Assembly: GCA_947453475.1 (NCBI GenBank)
Contig: CANGGK010000011.1
Span: forward strand, 1 to 34,012
Source of the DNA: Microbacteriaceae bacterium
Lineage (GTDB): Bacteria > Actinomycetota > Actinomycetes > Actinomycetales > Microbacteriaceae
Direction: 5' to 3'
DNA: 34,012 nt
Positions within the stretch are counted from its first letter, which is position 1. Each line of letters opens with the position of its first letter. A model generated the notes under the pieces. It made no database searches. It worked only from the letters and a program-made list of their open reading frames with translations, and was not told where the DNA came from. The position numbers and the translations under genes are program-made. This document shows, one piece after another, positions 15,337 to 24,906 of the stretch.

Positions 15337-16715
15337 TTAAGAGAATCTCCGCACTTGTAGCCATCGTGGCCGCACTGTTTGCATTGGTTTGGTTTGCTCC
15401 GGGCTTCAAACTCACCGTCGGCGATCTGCCTAAGGCCGACAACCTGAAGGTGAAGGCCCAAGATCTAAGTTTGGTTTGCCCCGGCGGTGTCTATCGAACC
15501 GGCGGCGCGTCAGGAACCAAGGTCGGCGCTTTTGAATCGGTAGGCGCACCCGAGGTGAACAGCGATTTCAACGGACCCGATGGCACGACGATGCTGATTC
15601 GCGGAAATCAATTGACAGCGGTAGACCCCGACGGAAGGGCCGAGCAAAACTCTGTGCTGCTCAATGCCAATCAAGTACAGTCGGTGTCTTCGGCTGATCT
15701 AGCCGGTCTAACCGGCGCAGCATGCCAGCGACCAACCAATGATTTGTGGTTTATCGGCGGCGATACCAGCACGGGTCGTGAGTCTCTTCTAATTATCAAG
15801 AACGTGACAAAAGTTGACTCAACGGTAAGCCTTCAAATCTTCAACGAGCAGGGGCTCGTCACCGGCTCGGGTATGTCTGGAATTTCAATCGCAGCCGGCA
15901 AGACGACGATTGTTCCGTTGGCTAGCTACGTGCCAAAGACTAAGGCCTTCACAACCCACCTAGTCAGCAGAGGTGGGCTCGTGGCAGCCTGGGTTCAAGA
16001 AAAAACTCTTCGTGGTCTTGCGGCCGGCGGTGTCGACTATGTTTCACCGTCGAGTGCATTTGCGACTACCCAGGCCATCCCCGGTGTGTTTATTCGAGGC
16101 ACCGCCGATGCCGCAAAGCTAATGAAAAACCCTGACTTTGCTGACTTGGTGCCAACGCTTCGCGTATTCGTGCCCGGCAACAAAGCCGCAACTGTCACGG
16201 CTCAAGTTTTGGGTTCCACGGCAAAGACTTTTGGCACCGTCGTGCGCCAAACCATTCAGGGTGGCACAACGGCCGATATCGCACTGCCGGGCCTTCTCGA
16301 CGGTGACTTCATTTCAGTGGTGAAATCTGATGTTCCAGTGGGGGCTTCGATTCGCGTGCACCGTGTGGTCAAAACCAAAGTTGACTTTGCCTGGCTCACA
16401 TCAGCTGCACCCCAACTGGCAACGGTCGGTTTTACCGTGCCGACTTCGGGCATTTCTAAACTCAGCCTCGCAAACCCCGGCAGTGCCGTCGTCGACCTGA
16501 GCATTGTGCAGGGGAGCGGTTCGGCTAGCACCGCCAAGATTCCCGCCGCTGGCCAGCTTACGTTGAGGTTCGCGCCTGGGTCGAAACTTCAACTTTTCGG
16601 CAACGGTAAGCCTATTTACGCCACCATGATTGTCGACGTCGAGGGTTCGGTCGCAGCCATTCCATTGTTGGACTACAAAAACCCCGGCGGCCAAGTGGCC
16701 GTAATGGTTCGATAG
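15333..16715 (+). CDS. DUF5719 family secreted/anchored protein
   Basis: A 460-residue protein with one N-terminal hydrophobic segment (about 7-24) serving as signal peptide or anchor. The rest is a beta-rich extracellular region with repeated strand/Gly patterns and few charged clusters. From its position after the large glycosyltransferase and its composition I assign it to the actinobacterial DUF5719 family; function is unknown. The GTG start at 15333 overlaps the upstream stop, so the two proteins are made together and may act together at the membrane surface. Its stop abuts the stop of the convergent metallopeptidase-family gene with no spacer. Confidence 0.68.
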   Translation: MIKRISALVAIVAALFALVWFAPGFKLTVGDLPKADNLKVKAQDLSLVCPGGVYRTGGASGTKVGAFESVGAPEVNSDFNGPDGTTMLIRGNQLTAVDPDGRAEQNSVLLNANQVQSVSSADLAGLTGAACQRPTNDLWFIGGDTSTGRESLLIIKNVTKVDSTVSLQIFNEQGLVTGSGMSGISIAAGKTTIVPLASYVPKTKAFTTHLVSRGGLVAAWVQEKTLRGLAAGGVDYVSPSSAFATTQAIPGVFIRGTADAAKLMKNPDFADLVPTLRVFVPGNKAATVTAQVLGSTAKTFGTVVRQTIQGGTTADIALPGLLDGDFISVVKSDVPVGASIRVHRVVKTKVDFAWLTSAAPQLATVGFTVPTSGISKLSLANPGSAVVDLSIVQGSGSASTAKIPAAGQLTLRFAPGSKLQLFGNGKPIYATMIVDVEGSVAAIPLLDYKNPGGQVAVMVR

Positions 16716-17141
16716 TTATTCTGGGCGGTAACGCTCAGGAACCAGTTCCCAAGGCTCTTTGTCGATTAGGTGGGCAACTGCCGCAAACACGTATTCCTCG
16801 ATGTGCACTCGCTCGTGCATTGGGTCTGCACGTCGCGCATGACCGAGTCGTTCAATGGGTACCCGAAAAATACAAATTGTCATTTCGGCTTTTTTAGTAG
16901 CCCATCGGCGAACGGTTTTAGATTCTTCACGGATGCCTGGCGCGTCCATGACCTGCCACTTTAGGTCGGCCAATTCTTCTGGCCAAGTAGCTTGCAGAAA
17001 CTCGCAGGTTGATCGCACGATCTGCACAAAAGACGCCTGGCGGGTCTCTCCGTGGCGGTAGAGGTTGCTAAGCACAGGGCGGCGAATACCTCGACCATGT
17101 CGGTCTCGATATGCTCCTCTTGCGATGTGCTTGTCTGCCAT
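16716..17141 (-). CDS. Metallopeptidase-family (Rv3259-like) protein without HExxH
   Basis: A 141-residue protein matching the actinobacterial family annotated as metallopeptidase family protein (zincin-like, Rv3259 relatives) that always sits by whiB2/manB. Diagnostic features are the N-terminal RDRHGRGIRRPVL, CIFRVPIERLGH in the middle and the terminal HLIDKEPWELVPERY. The helix that holds HExxH in active zincins reads RVHIEEYVFAAVAHL here, so the first zinc His is replaced and proteolysis is doubtful. I chose ATG 17141, preceded by GGAA. The longer frame to 17273 would cover the divergent promoter of manB and adds 44 residues of no visible family character. Confidence 0.75.
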   Translation of the reverse strand: MADKHIARGAYRDRHGRGIRRPVLSNLYRHGETRQASFVQIVRSTCEFLQATWPEELADLKWQVMDAPGIREESKTVRRWATKKAEMTICIFRVPIERLGHARRADPMHERVHIEEYVFAAVAHLIDKEPWELVPERYRPE

Positions 17142-17251
17142 GATTTCCAGTCTATTCAACGCTTCGGCTGCATGTTCTGAAACGGCCTCGAACCGTGAAA
17201 GGCAGCCTCTCGCTGGTATCCTAGAGAGGTTACTTTTTGAGAACGGAACGC
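17142..17251. promoter_or_regulatory. Divergent promoter region of manB and the metallopeptidase-family gene
   Basis: On the plus strand TATCCT at 17217-17222 is a plausible -10, with a poor -35 GTGAAA at 17195-17200 (16-bp spacer). It would start transcription of manB-sahH and perhaps the mtr genes. The site is suggestive only. No operator-like palindrome stands out. Confidence 0.35.
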
Positions 17252-18670
17252 ATGAACATCGACTGGGATTCACTCGTCAAAACCTATGACGTTAGAGGTT
17301 TGGTAGGCACCGCCCTAACCACCGAAATCGTCACAGCGCTCGCTGCGGGTTTCGTCGACGAACTCGGTGCAGCCGGGCAAGACGTTGTCGTCGGTCACGA
17401 CATGCGTGATTCTTCGCCAGAGTTTGCCGACGCCTTCGCAATCGGGGCTCAAGCGCGTGGCGCCAACGTGGTCTCAATCGGCCTGTGCTCTACCGACGAG
17501 TCGTACTTCGCCTCTGGGCTATTCAACGCCCCGGCGGCGATGTTCACCGCTAGCCACAACCCGGCTGCCTACAACGGCATCAAGTTTTCACGGGCAGGTG
17601 CTCGCGGCATCAGCCTAGACACCGGCCTAGCTGCCATCCGCGACCGCGCCAAGGTCTACTTGGCAAACGGCTTGGCCGAGGTTGCTACCCCTGGAACTTA
17701 CCGCGAAGAGCACATCCTGGTTCGCTATGCCAGCTACCTCCGCGAAATGGTGTCGCTCGACAGCATTCGCCCACTGAAGGTCGTTGTTGACGCTGCCAAT
17801 GGCATGGGTGGCATGACCGTTCCGGCTGTGCTCGGCACCGGCACCGACCTGCACAAGTTGCCACTTGAAATCATCCCGATGTATTTCGAGCTTGACGGAA
17901 CCTTCCCGAACCACGAGGCGAACCCACTTGACCCGAAGAACCTCGTTGATTTGCAGCGTGCCGTTGTTGAGCATGGCGCAGACATCGGCCTAGCGTTCGA
18001 TGGCGATGCAGACCGTGTATTCGTGGTCGACGAAAATGGCGATGCAGTAACCCCTTCTGCGGTGGCCGCAATCGTGGCCCGTCGTGAAATCGCTCGCGAG
18101 CAGGCGACCAATCCGGGCGCACCAATTACCGTGTTGCACAACCTACTAACTTCACGCGTAGTCGAAGAGGTCATCGAGGCCGACGGTGCAACACCGGTCA
18201 AGACTCGAGTTGGCCACTCGCTGATCAAAGACAAGATGGCCGAAACCAACGCAATCTTTGGTGGCGAGCACTCGGCTCACTACTACTTCAGAGACTTTTG
18301 GGGTGCCGACAACGGAATGTTGGCGGCCATGCACGTGTTGGCAGAGTTTGGAAGCCAAGAGAAATCGCTCTCTGAGTTTGCAAAGAAGTACAACCCTTAT
18401 TTCTTGAGCGGCGAGATCAACTCGACCGTTTCAGATGTCGCAGCCGCTAAGGCTCGCGTAGTCGAGGCATTTGCCGACCGCGCAACCTTTGACGAGTTTG
18501 ACGGCATCACAGCTCAAGGCAAGCCTGCCGAAGCTGGCCAGTGGTGGTGGTTCAATGTTCGTGCCTCGAACACCGAACCGTTGCTACGTCTAAACGTCGA
18601 AGCCTCGAACGAAGACGCCATGACCCAGATTCGCAATGAGGTTCTAGGCCTCATCCAGCAGAAAGCCTAA
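17252..18670 (+). CDS. manB: Phosphomannomutase/phosphoglucomutase
   Basis: Converts mannose-6-phosphate to mannose-1-phosphate (and often glucose-6-phosphate to glucose-1-phosphate), feeding GDP-mannose and UDP-sugars. The 472-residue protein has all the alpha-D-phosphohexomutase sites: phosphoserine 101 in TASHNP, metal loop DGDADR (250-255), sugar-specificity loop [10 protein letters not shown] and phosphate-binding [11 protein letters not shown] near the C-terminus. The start is ATG 17252; an upstream in-frame ATG at 17237 gives five extra residues. The position matches Rv3257c manB of mycobacteria. sahH follows after 2 bp. With manA in the same window, the mannose activation branch is nearly complete, lacking only the guanylyltransferase. 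Confidence 0.93.
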   Translation: MNIDWDSLVKTYDVRGLVGTALTTEIVTALAAGFVDELGAAGQDVVVGHDMRDSSPEFADAFAIGAQARGANVVSIGLCSTDESYFASGLFNAPAAMFTASHNPAAYNGIKFSRAGARGISLDTGLAAIRDRAKVYLANGLAEVATPGTYREEHILVRYASYLREMVSLDSIRPLKVVVDAANGMGGMTVPAVLGTGTDLHKLPLEIIPMYFELDGTFPNHEANPLDPKNLVDLQRAVVEHGADIGLAFDGDADRVFVVDENGDAVTPSAVAAIVARREIAREQATNPGAPITVLHNLLTSRVVEEVIEADGATPVKTRVGHSLIKDKMAETNAIFGGEHSAHYYFRDFWGADNGMLAAMHVLAEFGSQEKSLSEFAKKYNPYFLSGEINSTVSDVAAAKARVVEAFADRATFDEFDGITAQGKPAEAGQWWWFNVRASNTEPLLRLNVEASNEDAMTQIRNEVLGLIQQKA

Positions 18671-18672
18671 AC

Positions 18673-20148
18673 ATGTCTTCAACCCTCACCGCCATCGACT
18701 TCAAAGTTGCCGACCTAGGTCTTGCCGAAGCGGGCCGTCACCAGATTCGTCTTGCCGAAAACGAGATGCCTGGCCTTATGTCACTTCGAGCCGAATTCTC
18801 TGCCAGCCAGCCGCTAAAGGGCGCACGCATCACCGGTTCGTTGCACATGACTGTGCAGACCGCTGTGCTTATCGAAACCCTGGTTGACCTTGGCGCGCAG
18901 GTGCGCTGGGCATCTTGCAATATTTTTTCTACCCAGGATGAAGCTGCCGCCGCAGTTGTCGTTGGCCGAACCGGCTCAATCGAATCTCCTGCCGGAACTC
19001 CGGTTTTTGCCTGGAAGGGCGAATCACTAGAGGAATACTGGTGGTGCACCGACCGCATCTTCGACTGGTCGGCCGAGGCTGCAGCTGCCGGCGAAGACTT
19101 CGTTGGCCCGAACATGATTCTCGATGATGGCGGTGACGCGACACTGTTGGTTCACAAGGGTCGCGAATTCGAACTAGCTGGGGCGGTTCCAGCCACCAAG
19201 CCGACCGACTCTGAAGAGTACGGGGTAATTCTCAACCTGCTTCGCGACAACCTAATCACTAACCCTGGTCGCTTCACCAAGATTGCCAGCGAAATCAAGG
19301 GCGTCACCGAAGAAACCACCACCGGCGTTCACCGCCTCTACGAGTTCTTCAAGCGCGGCGAACTGTTGTTCCCGGCCATCAACGTGAACGACTCGGTGAC
19401 CAAGTCGAAGTTCGACAATAAGTATGGAATTCGCCACTCTCTTCCAGACGGCCTAAACCGCGCGACCGATGTTCTCATCGGCGGCAAGGTTGTGTTCGTC
19501 GCAGGTTATGGCGACGTCGGTAAGGGTTCAGCGGAGGCTATGCGAGGCCAGGGTGCCCGAGTTATCGTCAGCGAGATTGACCCGATTTGTGCTCTTCAGG
19601 CAGCCATGGATGGCTTCCAGGTGGCCAAACTCGAATCAGTAATCGAGACGGTCGACATCTTTGTCACGGCCACCGGAAACCAGGGCATCATTACCCCCGA
19701 GCACATTCAGCAGATGAAGCACCTCGCCATTGTTGCCAATGTTGGTCACTTTGACGACGAGGTCGACATGGCTGGCATCAACCGCATCCCAGGAATTGAA
19801 AAGGTTGAAATCAAGCCTCAGGTTCACGAGTGGCGCTTGCCAAACGGTCGCTCGGTTCTAATTTTGAGCGAAGGTCGCCTAATGAACCTTGGCAATGCCA
19901 CCGGCCACCCAAGTTTCGTAATGAGCAACTCGTTTGCCAACCAGGTGCTGGCTCAGATTGAAATTTTCACCAAGGGTAGCGAATACGAGCTCGGTGTTCA
20001 CATTTTGCCTAAGCATCTAGACGAAAAGGTTGCTCGCTTGCACCTTGACGCGCTGGGTGTTGAACTGACACAGTTGAATGCAGAACAGGCAGCCTATATC
20101 GGTGTTCCTGTGAACGGCCCGTTCAAGGTCGATCACTACCGTTACTAA
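18673..20148 (+). CDS. sahH: Adenosylhomocysteinase
   Basis: Hydrolyses S-adenosylhomocysteine to adenosine and homocysteine, relieving product inhibition of methyltransferases. The 491-residue tetrameric enzyme carries the NAD-binding GYGDVGKG from residue 278. It also has the long insertion around [16 protein letters not shown] that bacterial enzymes have and the human enzyme lacks, and the C-terminal DHYRY, where the conserved Lys and Tyr reach the neighbouring subunit's NAD site. It starts 2 bp after manB and is followed 42 bp later by mtrA. In mycobacteria tmk lies between sahH and mtrA; it is absent here. Confidence 0.96.
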   Translation: MSSTLTAIDFKVADLGLAEAGRHQIRLAENEMPGLMSLRAEFSASQPLKGARITGSLHMTVQTAVLIETLVDLGAQVRWASCNIFSTQDEAAAAVVVGRTGSIESPAGTPVFAWKGESLEEYWWCTDRIFDWSAEAAAAGEDFVGPNMILDDGGDATLLVHKGREFELAGAVPATKPTDSEEYGVILNLLRDNLITNPGRFTKIASEIKGVTEETTTGVHRLYEFFKRGELLFPAINVNDSVTKSKFDNKYGIRHSLPDGLNRATDVLIGGKVVFVAGYGDVGKGSAEAMRGQGARVIVSEIDPICALQAAMDGFQVAKLESVIETVDIFVTATGNQGIITPEHIQQMKHLAIVANVGHFDDEVDMAGINRIPGIEKVEIKPQVHEWRLPNGRSVLILSEGRLMNLGNATGHPSFVMSNSFANQVLAQIEIFTKGSEYELGVHILPKHLDEKVARLHLDALGVELTQLNAEQAAYIGVPVNGPFKVDHYRY

Positions 20149-20190
20149 AAAGCCTTTTTGAAACACAAGACTCAAGAATCGGAGCCCCAG

Positions 20191-20871
20191 ATGTCACACA
20201 AGATTTTGGTTGTGGATGACGATAACGCCCTGCGCGAGATGGTCGGAATCGTTCTCGAGTCAGAGGGTTTCGAGGTGGCGTTTCACGACGCTGGTTCGGG
20301 CGCACTAGATAAGTTCAACGCCGAGGTTCCAGACCTAGTTCTCTTGGATGTCATGTTGCCGGGCAAGACCGGTATCGAGGTCTGTCGAGAAATTCGTGCA
20401 GTTTCTGGAACCCCAATCATCATGCTCACCGCAAAGACCGAGAGCGACGACGTTGTTCTCGGCCTAGAAGCAGGTGCCGATGATTATGTGGTCAAACCCT
20501 TTGACCCGGGTGTACTCACCGCCAGAATCCGCGCTCGCTTGCGACCACTTGCAGGTTCAAGCGCAGAAGGAACGGTCAAGATTGGCCCGCTGACCCTCGA
20601 TATCGAAGGTCACGAAGTGCGCCGAGGGTCTGAAAAGATCTCGCTTACCCCACTCGAATTCAGCCTGCTGCTTGCCCTAGCTCAGAAGCCAAACCTGGTT
20701 TTTAGTCGCGCAATGTTGCTTGAAAAGGTTTGGGGCTACCGTCACAACGACGACACCCGTCTCGTGAACGTTCACGTTCAACGTCTGCGCTCAAAAATCG
20801 AAGATGACCCAGATAACCCGAAGATTGTCACCACCGTTCGCGGTGTTGGTTACAAGGCGGGCCAGGGCTAA
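20191..20871 (+). CDS. mtrA: DNA-binding response regulator MtrA
   Basis: An OmpR/PhoB-type regulator of cell-wall, division and replication-linked genes in actinobacteria. The 226-residue protein has a receiver domain (about 1-118) with acidic pocket Asp9-Asp10-Asp11, phosphoacceptor Asp53 in LLDVMLPG, Thr80 and Lys102. The C-terminal winged helix contains SLTPLEFSLL and RGVGYKAG. The start is ATG 20191 with GGAG at 20181-20184; a TTG at 20158 in the same frame lacks family similarity. It is directly followed by mtrB with no spacer. The order mtrA-mtrB-lpqB is diagnostic. Confidence 0.95.
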   Translation: MSHKILVVDDDNALREMVGIVLESEGFEVAFHDAGSGALDKFNAEVPDLVLLDVMLPGKTGIEVCREIRAVSGTPIIMLTAKTESDDVVLGLEAGADDYVVKPFDPGVLTARIRARLRPLAGSSAEGTVKIGPLTLDIEGHEVRRGSEKISLTPLEFSLLLALAQKPNLVFSRAMLLEKVWGYRHNDDTRLVNVHVQRLRSKIEDDPDNPKIVTTVRGVGYKAGQG

Positions 20872-22452
20872 GTGCGTTTTCGCGGCGTCGCCTCTTGGGC
20901 GATAAGCCTTTTTCGGCGTTACCTTCAAGTTCGAGCTGTCTTTTCGACGGTCGTAATCACCGGCATTGCACTAACCATCGTGGGTGGTTTTCTCAGTTAT
21001 TCAATCGGCGGCGGTCTATTTTCGACCCGCCAGGCTCAGGTACTAGCTGAATCAGAGCGCGCGGTTGTCGAAGTGCAAAACACCTTTGCGGCCTCTAGCG
21101 TGAGCAACGAAGTAGCGCTTCAAACTCTGATGAACACCATCGTTCCGAGCATCGAATCAACCGGAACAACAAACTCTCGTAGGGTTGCCTTGATTCGCAG
21201 CCCAGGCCAGGCAACCGGGCAAGTGCTGCAGAGCCCAATATCAGCAGACCTCGACACCAAGGTGATTCCCGCCAACCTGCGCGTAAAGGTTCGGGCATCG
21301 GCCGGAAAACTTTTATACCAGTCGATCTCATTGCCGGTAGCCGGAAACGAGCATCCGGGCATTGTCGTTGGCGCGCCGATTCAAATTCCATTGGCCGGCA
21401 ACTACGAGTTTTATCTGGTCTTTGACCTCAACAGCGAGCAACAGACCCTCGATTTCGTGCAGAGAACTCTATTTTTCGGTGGGCTGATTCTCTTGTTCAT
21501 GATCGGTGCCATCAGCTTCTTCGTTACCGACTGGTTGGTTCGTCCGGTTCGCCTGGCTGCCGAAGTTTCTGAGCAGCTTTCTGAAGGTGCTCTAGACCGA
21601 CGTTTGCCCGAGCGTGGCGAAGACATCATCGCCATCCTTGCCCGCTCGTTTAACAAGATGGCCCAATCGCTGCAAAGTCAGATCACTCAGTTGGCCAGCC
21701 TCTCGAAAATGCAACAGCGTTTCGTCTCGGATGTCTCGCACGAGCTGCGCACACCGCTCACCACAATCAAGTTGGCCGGTGACATGATTTTCGCCGGGCG
21801 TGACACTTTGTCGCCACCGGTTAAACGATCTGCCGAGCTGATGCACGATCAAATTGAACGCTTCGAAGCGCTTCTCAATGACCTCTTGGAGATTTCACGA
21901 TACGACGCCGGTGCCGTAATTGCAGACCTTGAGATGCAAGACCTAAACGGAGTAGTTGGCATGGCCATTGCTGGCATTGAGCCGCTCGCCATGAGCAAGG
22001 GTTCTGAGATTCTGATCGAGATTCCTCAGGGGCCGGTTGATGCCGAAATGGATAGTCGACGCATCGAACGACTGCTTCGAAACCTTCTCGCCAACGCCAT
22101 CGAACACGGCGAAGGTAAGCCAATTCGGGTTGCTGTTGGAGTCAGTGAATCGGCCGTTGCCGTAACCGTCACCGATGAAGGTGTCGGCATGACTCGAGCC
22201 GAAGTAGATAGAGTCTTCGATCGTTTCTGGAGGGCCGACCCTGCTCGTAAACGCACAACCGGCGGAACCGGTTTGGGTCTAGCCATTTCGTTAGAAGACA
22301 CACATCTTCATGATGGTTGGCTGCAGGTTTGGGCGAAGCCAAACGAGGGTGCCTCGTTTAGGCTCACGTTGCCACGTCGCAAGGGAATGATTTTCACGCA
22401 GTCACCACTGCCGCTGCCTCCGAAAAAGAGCAAAAAGCGAAGTGACGCATGA
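20872..22452 (+). CDS. mtrB: Sensor histidine kinase MtrB
   Basis: Membrane kinase that phosphorylates MtrA, 526 residues. It has an N-terminal span (about 24-46), an extracellular sensor region (about 47-198), a second span (about 200-223), a HAMP segment (VRPVRLAAEVSEQLSEG) and an H box SHELRTPLTT with His290. The catalytic domain has the N box NLLANAIEHG, the DEGVGM G1 box, FDRFWRADP and TGGTGLGLAI. The start is a GTG immediately after the mtrA stop. The C-terminal tail is short, with a final basic Pro/Lys stretch. It overlaps lpqB by 4 bp. It is slightly shorter than the mycobacterial protein. Confidence 0.95.
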   Translation: MRFRGVASWAISLFRRYLQVRAVFSTVVITGIALTIVGGFLSYSIGGGLFSTRQAQVLAESERAVVEVQNTFAASSVSNEVALQTLMNTIVPSIESTGTTNSRRVALIRSPGQATGQVLQSPISADLDTKVIPANLRVKVRASAGKLLYQSISLPVAGNEHPGIVVGAPIQIPLAGNYEFYLVFDLNSEQQTLDFVQRTLFFGGLILLFMIGAISFFVTDWLVRPVRLAAEVSEQLSEGALDRRLPERGEDIIAILARSFNKMAQSLQSQITQLASLSKMQQRFVSDVSHELRTPLTTIKLAGDMIFAGRDTLSPPVKRSAELMHDQIERFEALLNDLLEISRYDAGAVIADLEMQDLNGVVGMAIAGIEPLAMSKGSEILIEIPQGPVDAEMDSRRIERLLRNLLANAIEHGEGKPIRVAVGVSESAVAVTVTDEGVGMTRAEVDRVFDRFWRADPARKRTTGGTGLGLAISLEDTHLHDGWLQVWAKPNEGASFRLTLPRRKGMIFTQSPLPLPPKKSKKRSDA

Positions 22453-24122
22453 GTAAATTTCTGAAACTCGTGGCGGCCACCGCGACTCTGCTCATGTTGG
22501 CTGGCTGCGCTCAACTTCCCCGGTCTGGAGAGATAAAGGCTGGCCCCGAAATCAAGGGCGACATAGCCAATGATTACCTTTACTACTCGCCAAGTGGTCC
22601 GGCTAGCGGCGAGTCGCAACAAGACATCCTCAACGGCTTCATCAACGCCGGAACTGGCCCGCAGAATGACTACGAAGCGGCTCGAGAATACCTGACGCAA
22701 GATTTCAAAACCAAGTGGAACCCAAACAACGAAGTATTGATTCAGCAGGGTAACCCCGTAATTACTTTCAACGCCAACAAACAGGCTTCGGTAAACGTTC
22801 AAGTGCAGGCTTCGGTAGATGCCGATGGTCACTACAAAGTTATGGCCACCGGTGCTTCACGTTACCTTCAGTTCAAAATGGAACGCGAGAACGGCCAGTG
22901 GAGAATCTCGAGTGCACCTGATCTAACCATCTTGATTCGGCCGGTGTTTGACGTGATTTTCCGAAGCTACTCAATCTACTTCTTCGACTCACAAAAGACC
23001 CACCTAATTCCAGACCTGCGCTGGTTTCCAAGTCGCGCATCAACGGCCACCCGTATGGTCAACGCCATGCTCAAAGGGCCCAGCGAATGGTTAGCCGGTG
23101 CGGTTACCAGCGCGATACCAGCCGGAACAGCGCTAGCACTGACTTCGGTAACGGTGGCCGAGGGTGTAGCCTCGGTTGACCTTACGGCCAAAGCTCTAAC
23201 GGCAAAGCCCGCTGCTCGAAGGCTTATGAAAGCCCAGATTCGGGCGACTCTAACTCAGTTGCCTAATGTCTACGCCGTATCGATCTCGGTAGAACGTGGC
23301 CCTCAGGAAATCGCAGATCTGCCAGGCTTAGTGCCCACCATTGCGAGCGCCGATGCAATAGTTCTGCAGGGTGGCGAATTGCAATCAGTCGTGGATGGTG
23401 TTTTCACTCCAATCAGTGGCTCTGAGGAGCTGGTCTCCCGAACCGGCGCAACCGACTTTGCAGTTACCGCTTCGCGCGATTGGGTAGCGCTAAAAGGACC
23501 GAGAGGTTCTTATCGCTCTCACATCGGCATTTTTGGTGTCGCACCAACGCTGATTGATGCTCGGCCGGGTCAGCTGGCTCCGATGTTTGACTCGCAGGCA
23601 AACCTTTGGACGATGACCCGGGTACCCGGCGATGGCGTGCTCGTGACGACTCCGGGTGGCATCCGAAGGAGTTTGAAACTCGGATGGCTAGATTCGATTC
23701 CACGACGTCAATTCGCCCTGAGTGCTGAGGGAACGCGCATCGCCATCTTGGTTGGGGCAGGAAACTCGATTCAGGCCTACGTTGCAAGTGTCATCAGAGA
23801 CGCTTCGGGCATTCCGATTGCCATCGGTAACCCTATTGAGGTGGTTGGCGCTGCTGAAGCGCCAAGATCAATTTCGTGGTCTGACGAAAACACGGTTGCC
23901 GTGCTTCACCTGTTGAGCGATAACTCAGTAGGTGCGAGTTTTTACACCATTGGTGGCACCGCTCGAGACATCGGTGCCCTTGAAAGCGCCCGCACGCTCG
24001 AGGCTCGCACCAGTGATTCATCGGTTTATGCGGTTGATGCCCAAGGCAACCTGTATGCCTACCGGAACACTTCGTGGTCAAACGTAGCCAGCGACGTGCG
24101 TGCGTTCCACTTTGCCAACTAG
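22449..24122 (+). CDS. lpqB: Lipoprotein LpqB
   Basis: Accessory lipoprotein of the MtrAB system that influences MtrB signalling from outside the membrane. It has 557 residues with lipobox LAGC (Cys20). A mid-region (about 190-290) resembles a GerMN-type fold, and the C-terminal half (about 300-550) has beta-propeller-like strands. The ATG at 22449 overlaps the mtrB stop (ATGA), so the three proteins are co-translated. Gene order and the lipobox make the call secure even though the sequence is divergent. Confidence 0.92.
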   Translation: MSKFLKLVAATATLLMLAGCAQLPRSGEIKAGPEIKGDIANDYLYYSPSGPASGESQQDILNGFINAGTGPQNDYEAAREYLTQDFKTKWNPNNEVLIQQGNPVITFNANKQASVNVQVQASVDADGHYKVMATGASRYLQFKMERENGQWRISSAPDLTILIRPVFDVIFRSYSIYFFDSQKTHLIPDLRWFPSRASTATRMVNAMLKGPSEWLAGAVTSAIPAGTALALTSVTVAEGVASVDLTAKALTAKPAARRLMKAQIRATLTQLPNVYAVSISVERGPQEIADLPGLVPTIASADAIVLQGGELQSVVDGVFTPISGSEELVSRTGATDFAVTASRDWVALKGPRGSYRSHIGIFGVAPTLIDARPGQLAPMFDSQANLWTMTRVPGDGVLVTTPGGIRRSLKLGWLDSIPRRQFALSAEGTRIAILVGAGNSIQAYVASVIRDASGIPIAIGNPIEVVGAAEAPRSISWSDENTVAVLHLLSDNSVGASFYTIGGTARDIGALESARTLEARTSDSSVYAVDAQGNLYAYRNTSWSNVASDVRAFHFAN

Positions 24123-24177
24123 CTAGGGCAACTTTCCACAAACTCGAACTCGAGACCTGACTTGGCGGGCCAACCTG

Positions 24178-24194
24178 TCACCCTCGATGGGTGA
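24178..24194 (+). promoter_or_regulatory. Hairpin covering the GTG start of the comF-like gene
   Basis: TCACCC and GGGTGA form a perfect 6-bp stem around the loop TCGAT. The GTG start codon (24191-24193) lies in the 3' arm, so the folded RNA would hide it. No clear Shine-Dalgarno precedes it. This could limit translation or be a chance fold. The rest of the 68-bp lpqB-comF gap shows nothing recognisable. Confidence 0.4.
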
Positions 24195-24853
24195 ATACCT
24201 TTGATGAACTACTCGACCTGTTATTGCCTACGAAATGCGTCTTGTGCGCAAAAACCGGCTCACCGCTCTGCATGAATTGTCGGCCGAGGCTGGTTCGCGC
24301 CAATCACGCTGTCGATCGGTTTTCGGTGCCCGGATGGGCTGCCACGAATTATGGCGAGGTTGAAACCGCGATCTTGAAAGCCTTCAAAGAGCAAGGTCAA
24401 ACATCACTCGTTCAATACATTGCCCAAGAAGTTACGGTTGGCCTGCGGGTGATCGGTGAGGTCTCGGCAAGCTATTCTCAGAAGACTCTTTTAGTTCCGG
24501 TTCCGAGCGCGAAAGCAAATTTCATAAAACGCGGCTACCTACCCGCCAAAATTATTGCCACGAGCGCTAATCGTCTGGCCGGAAAACCGCTGCAGGTTAC
24601 TGGCGCCCTCAGTTTCAAGAGAGTGGTTTCCGACCAAGCGGGGTTAGATCGCGAAGAGCGAGAGCGCAACCTAGTTCATTCGATGGCGGCTAAACCTTTG
24701 GTGGCTGGCCGCCGCGTCTTACTTTTTGATGACGTGGTAACCACCGGTGCGACCCTCGTGGAAGCATCGAGGGCGCTAGTCGAAGCGGGTGCCGAAGTAG
24801 TCGGTTTCCTCGTATTTTCTGAGACTCTGCTGAAAACGCACACCAAAACTTGA
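24191..24853 (+). CDS. ComF family phosphoribosyltransferase-like protein
   Basis: A 220-residue protein of the ComFC/GntX family. The N-terminal zinc knuckle has four cysteines (16, 19, 27 and 30). The type I phosphoribosyltransferase domain ends with the PRPP-binding loop VLLFDDVVTTGAT (about 176-188). ComFC helps bring DNA into the cytoplasm in naturally competent bacteria. In actinobacteria the gene sits between lpqB and hpf (Rv3242c position) with no proven role. The start is a GTG; the nearby ATG at 24187 is in another frame and soon stops. Confidence 0.87.
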   Translation: MNTFDELLDLLLPTKCVLCAKTGSPLCMNCRPRLVRANHAVDRFSVPGWAATNYGEVETAILKAFKEQGQTSLVQYIAQEVTVGLRVIGEVSASYSQKTLLVPVPSAKANFIKRGYLPAKIIATSANRLAGKPLQVTGALSFKRVVSDQAGLDREERERNLVHSMAAKPLVAGRRVLLFDDVVTTGATLVEASRALVEAGAEVVGFLVFSETLLKTHTKT

Positions 24854-24858
24854 AAATG

Positions 24859-24866
24859 GGTATACC
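24859..24866. promoter_or_regulatory. Palindrome/possible -10 element upstream of hpf
   Basis: GGTATACC is a perfect 8-bp palindrome flanked by AAAATG and TTTTG. It contains TATACC, which could serve as a -10 about 40 nt before the hpf start. I do not see a convincing -35, so either an extended -10 promoter or an operator is possible. Separate stress control of hpf would make biological sense. Confidence 0.35.
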
Positions 24867-24906
24867 TTTTGTGTCACAGGCAAAGGCGCCTGAACTGGAG
24901 GTAATC

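Noticed and set aside
22308-22832. 174-codon minus-strand frame over the mtrB/lpqB junction
   Set aside because: It is antisense to two well-supported genes and has no recognisable domain.
24132-24140. DnaA-box-like CTTTCCACA in the lpqB-comF gap
   Set aside because: It differs from the consensus at two positions and stands alone.
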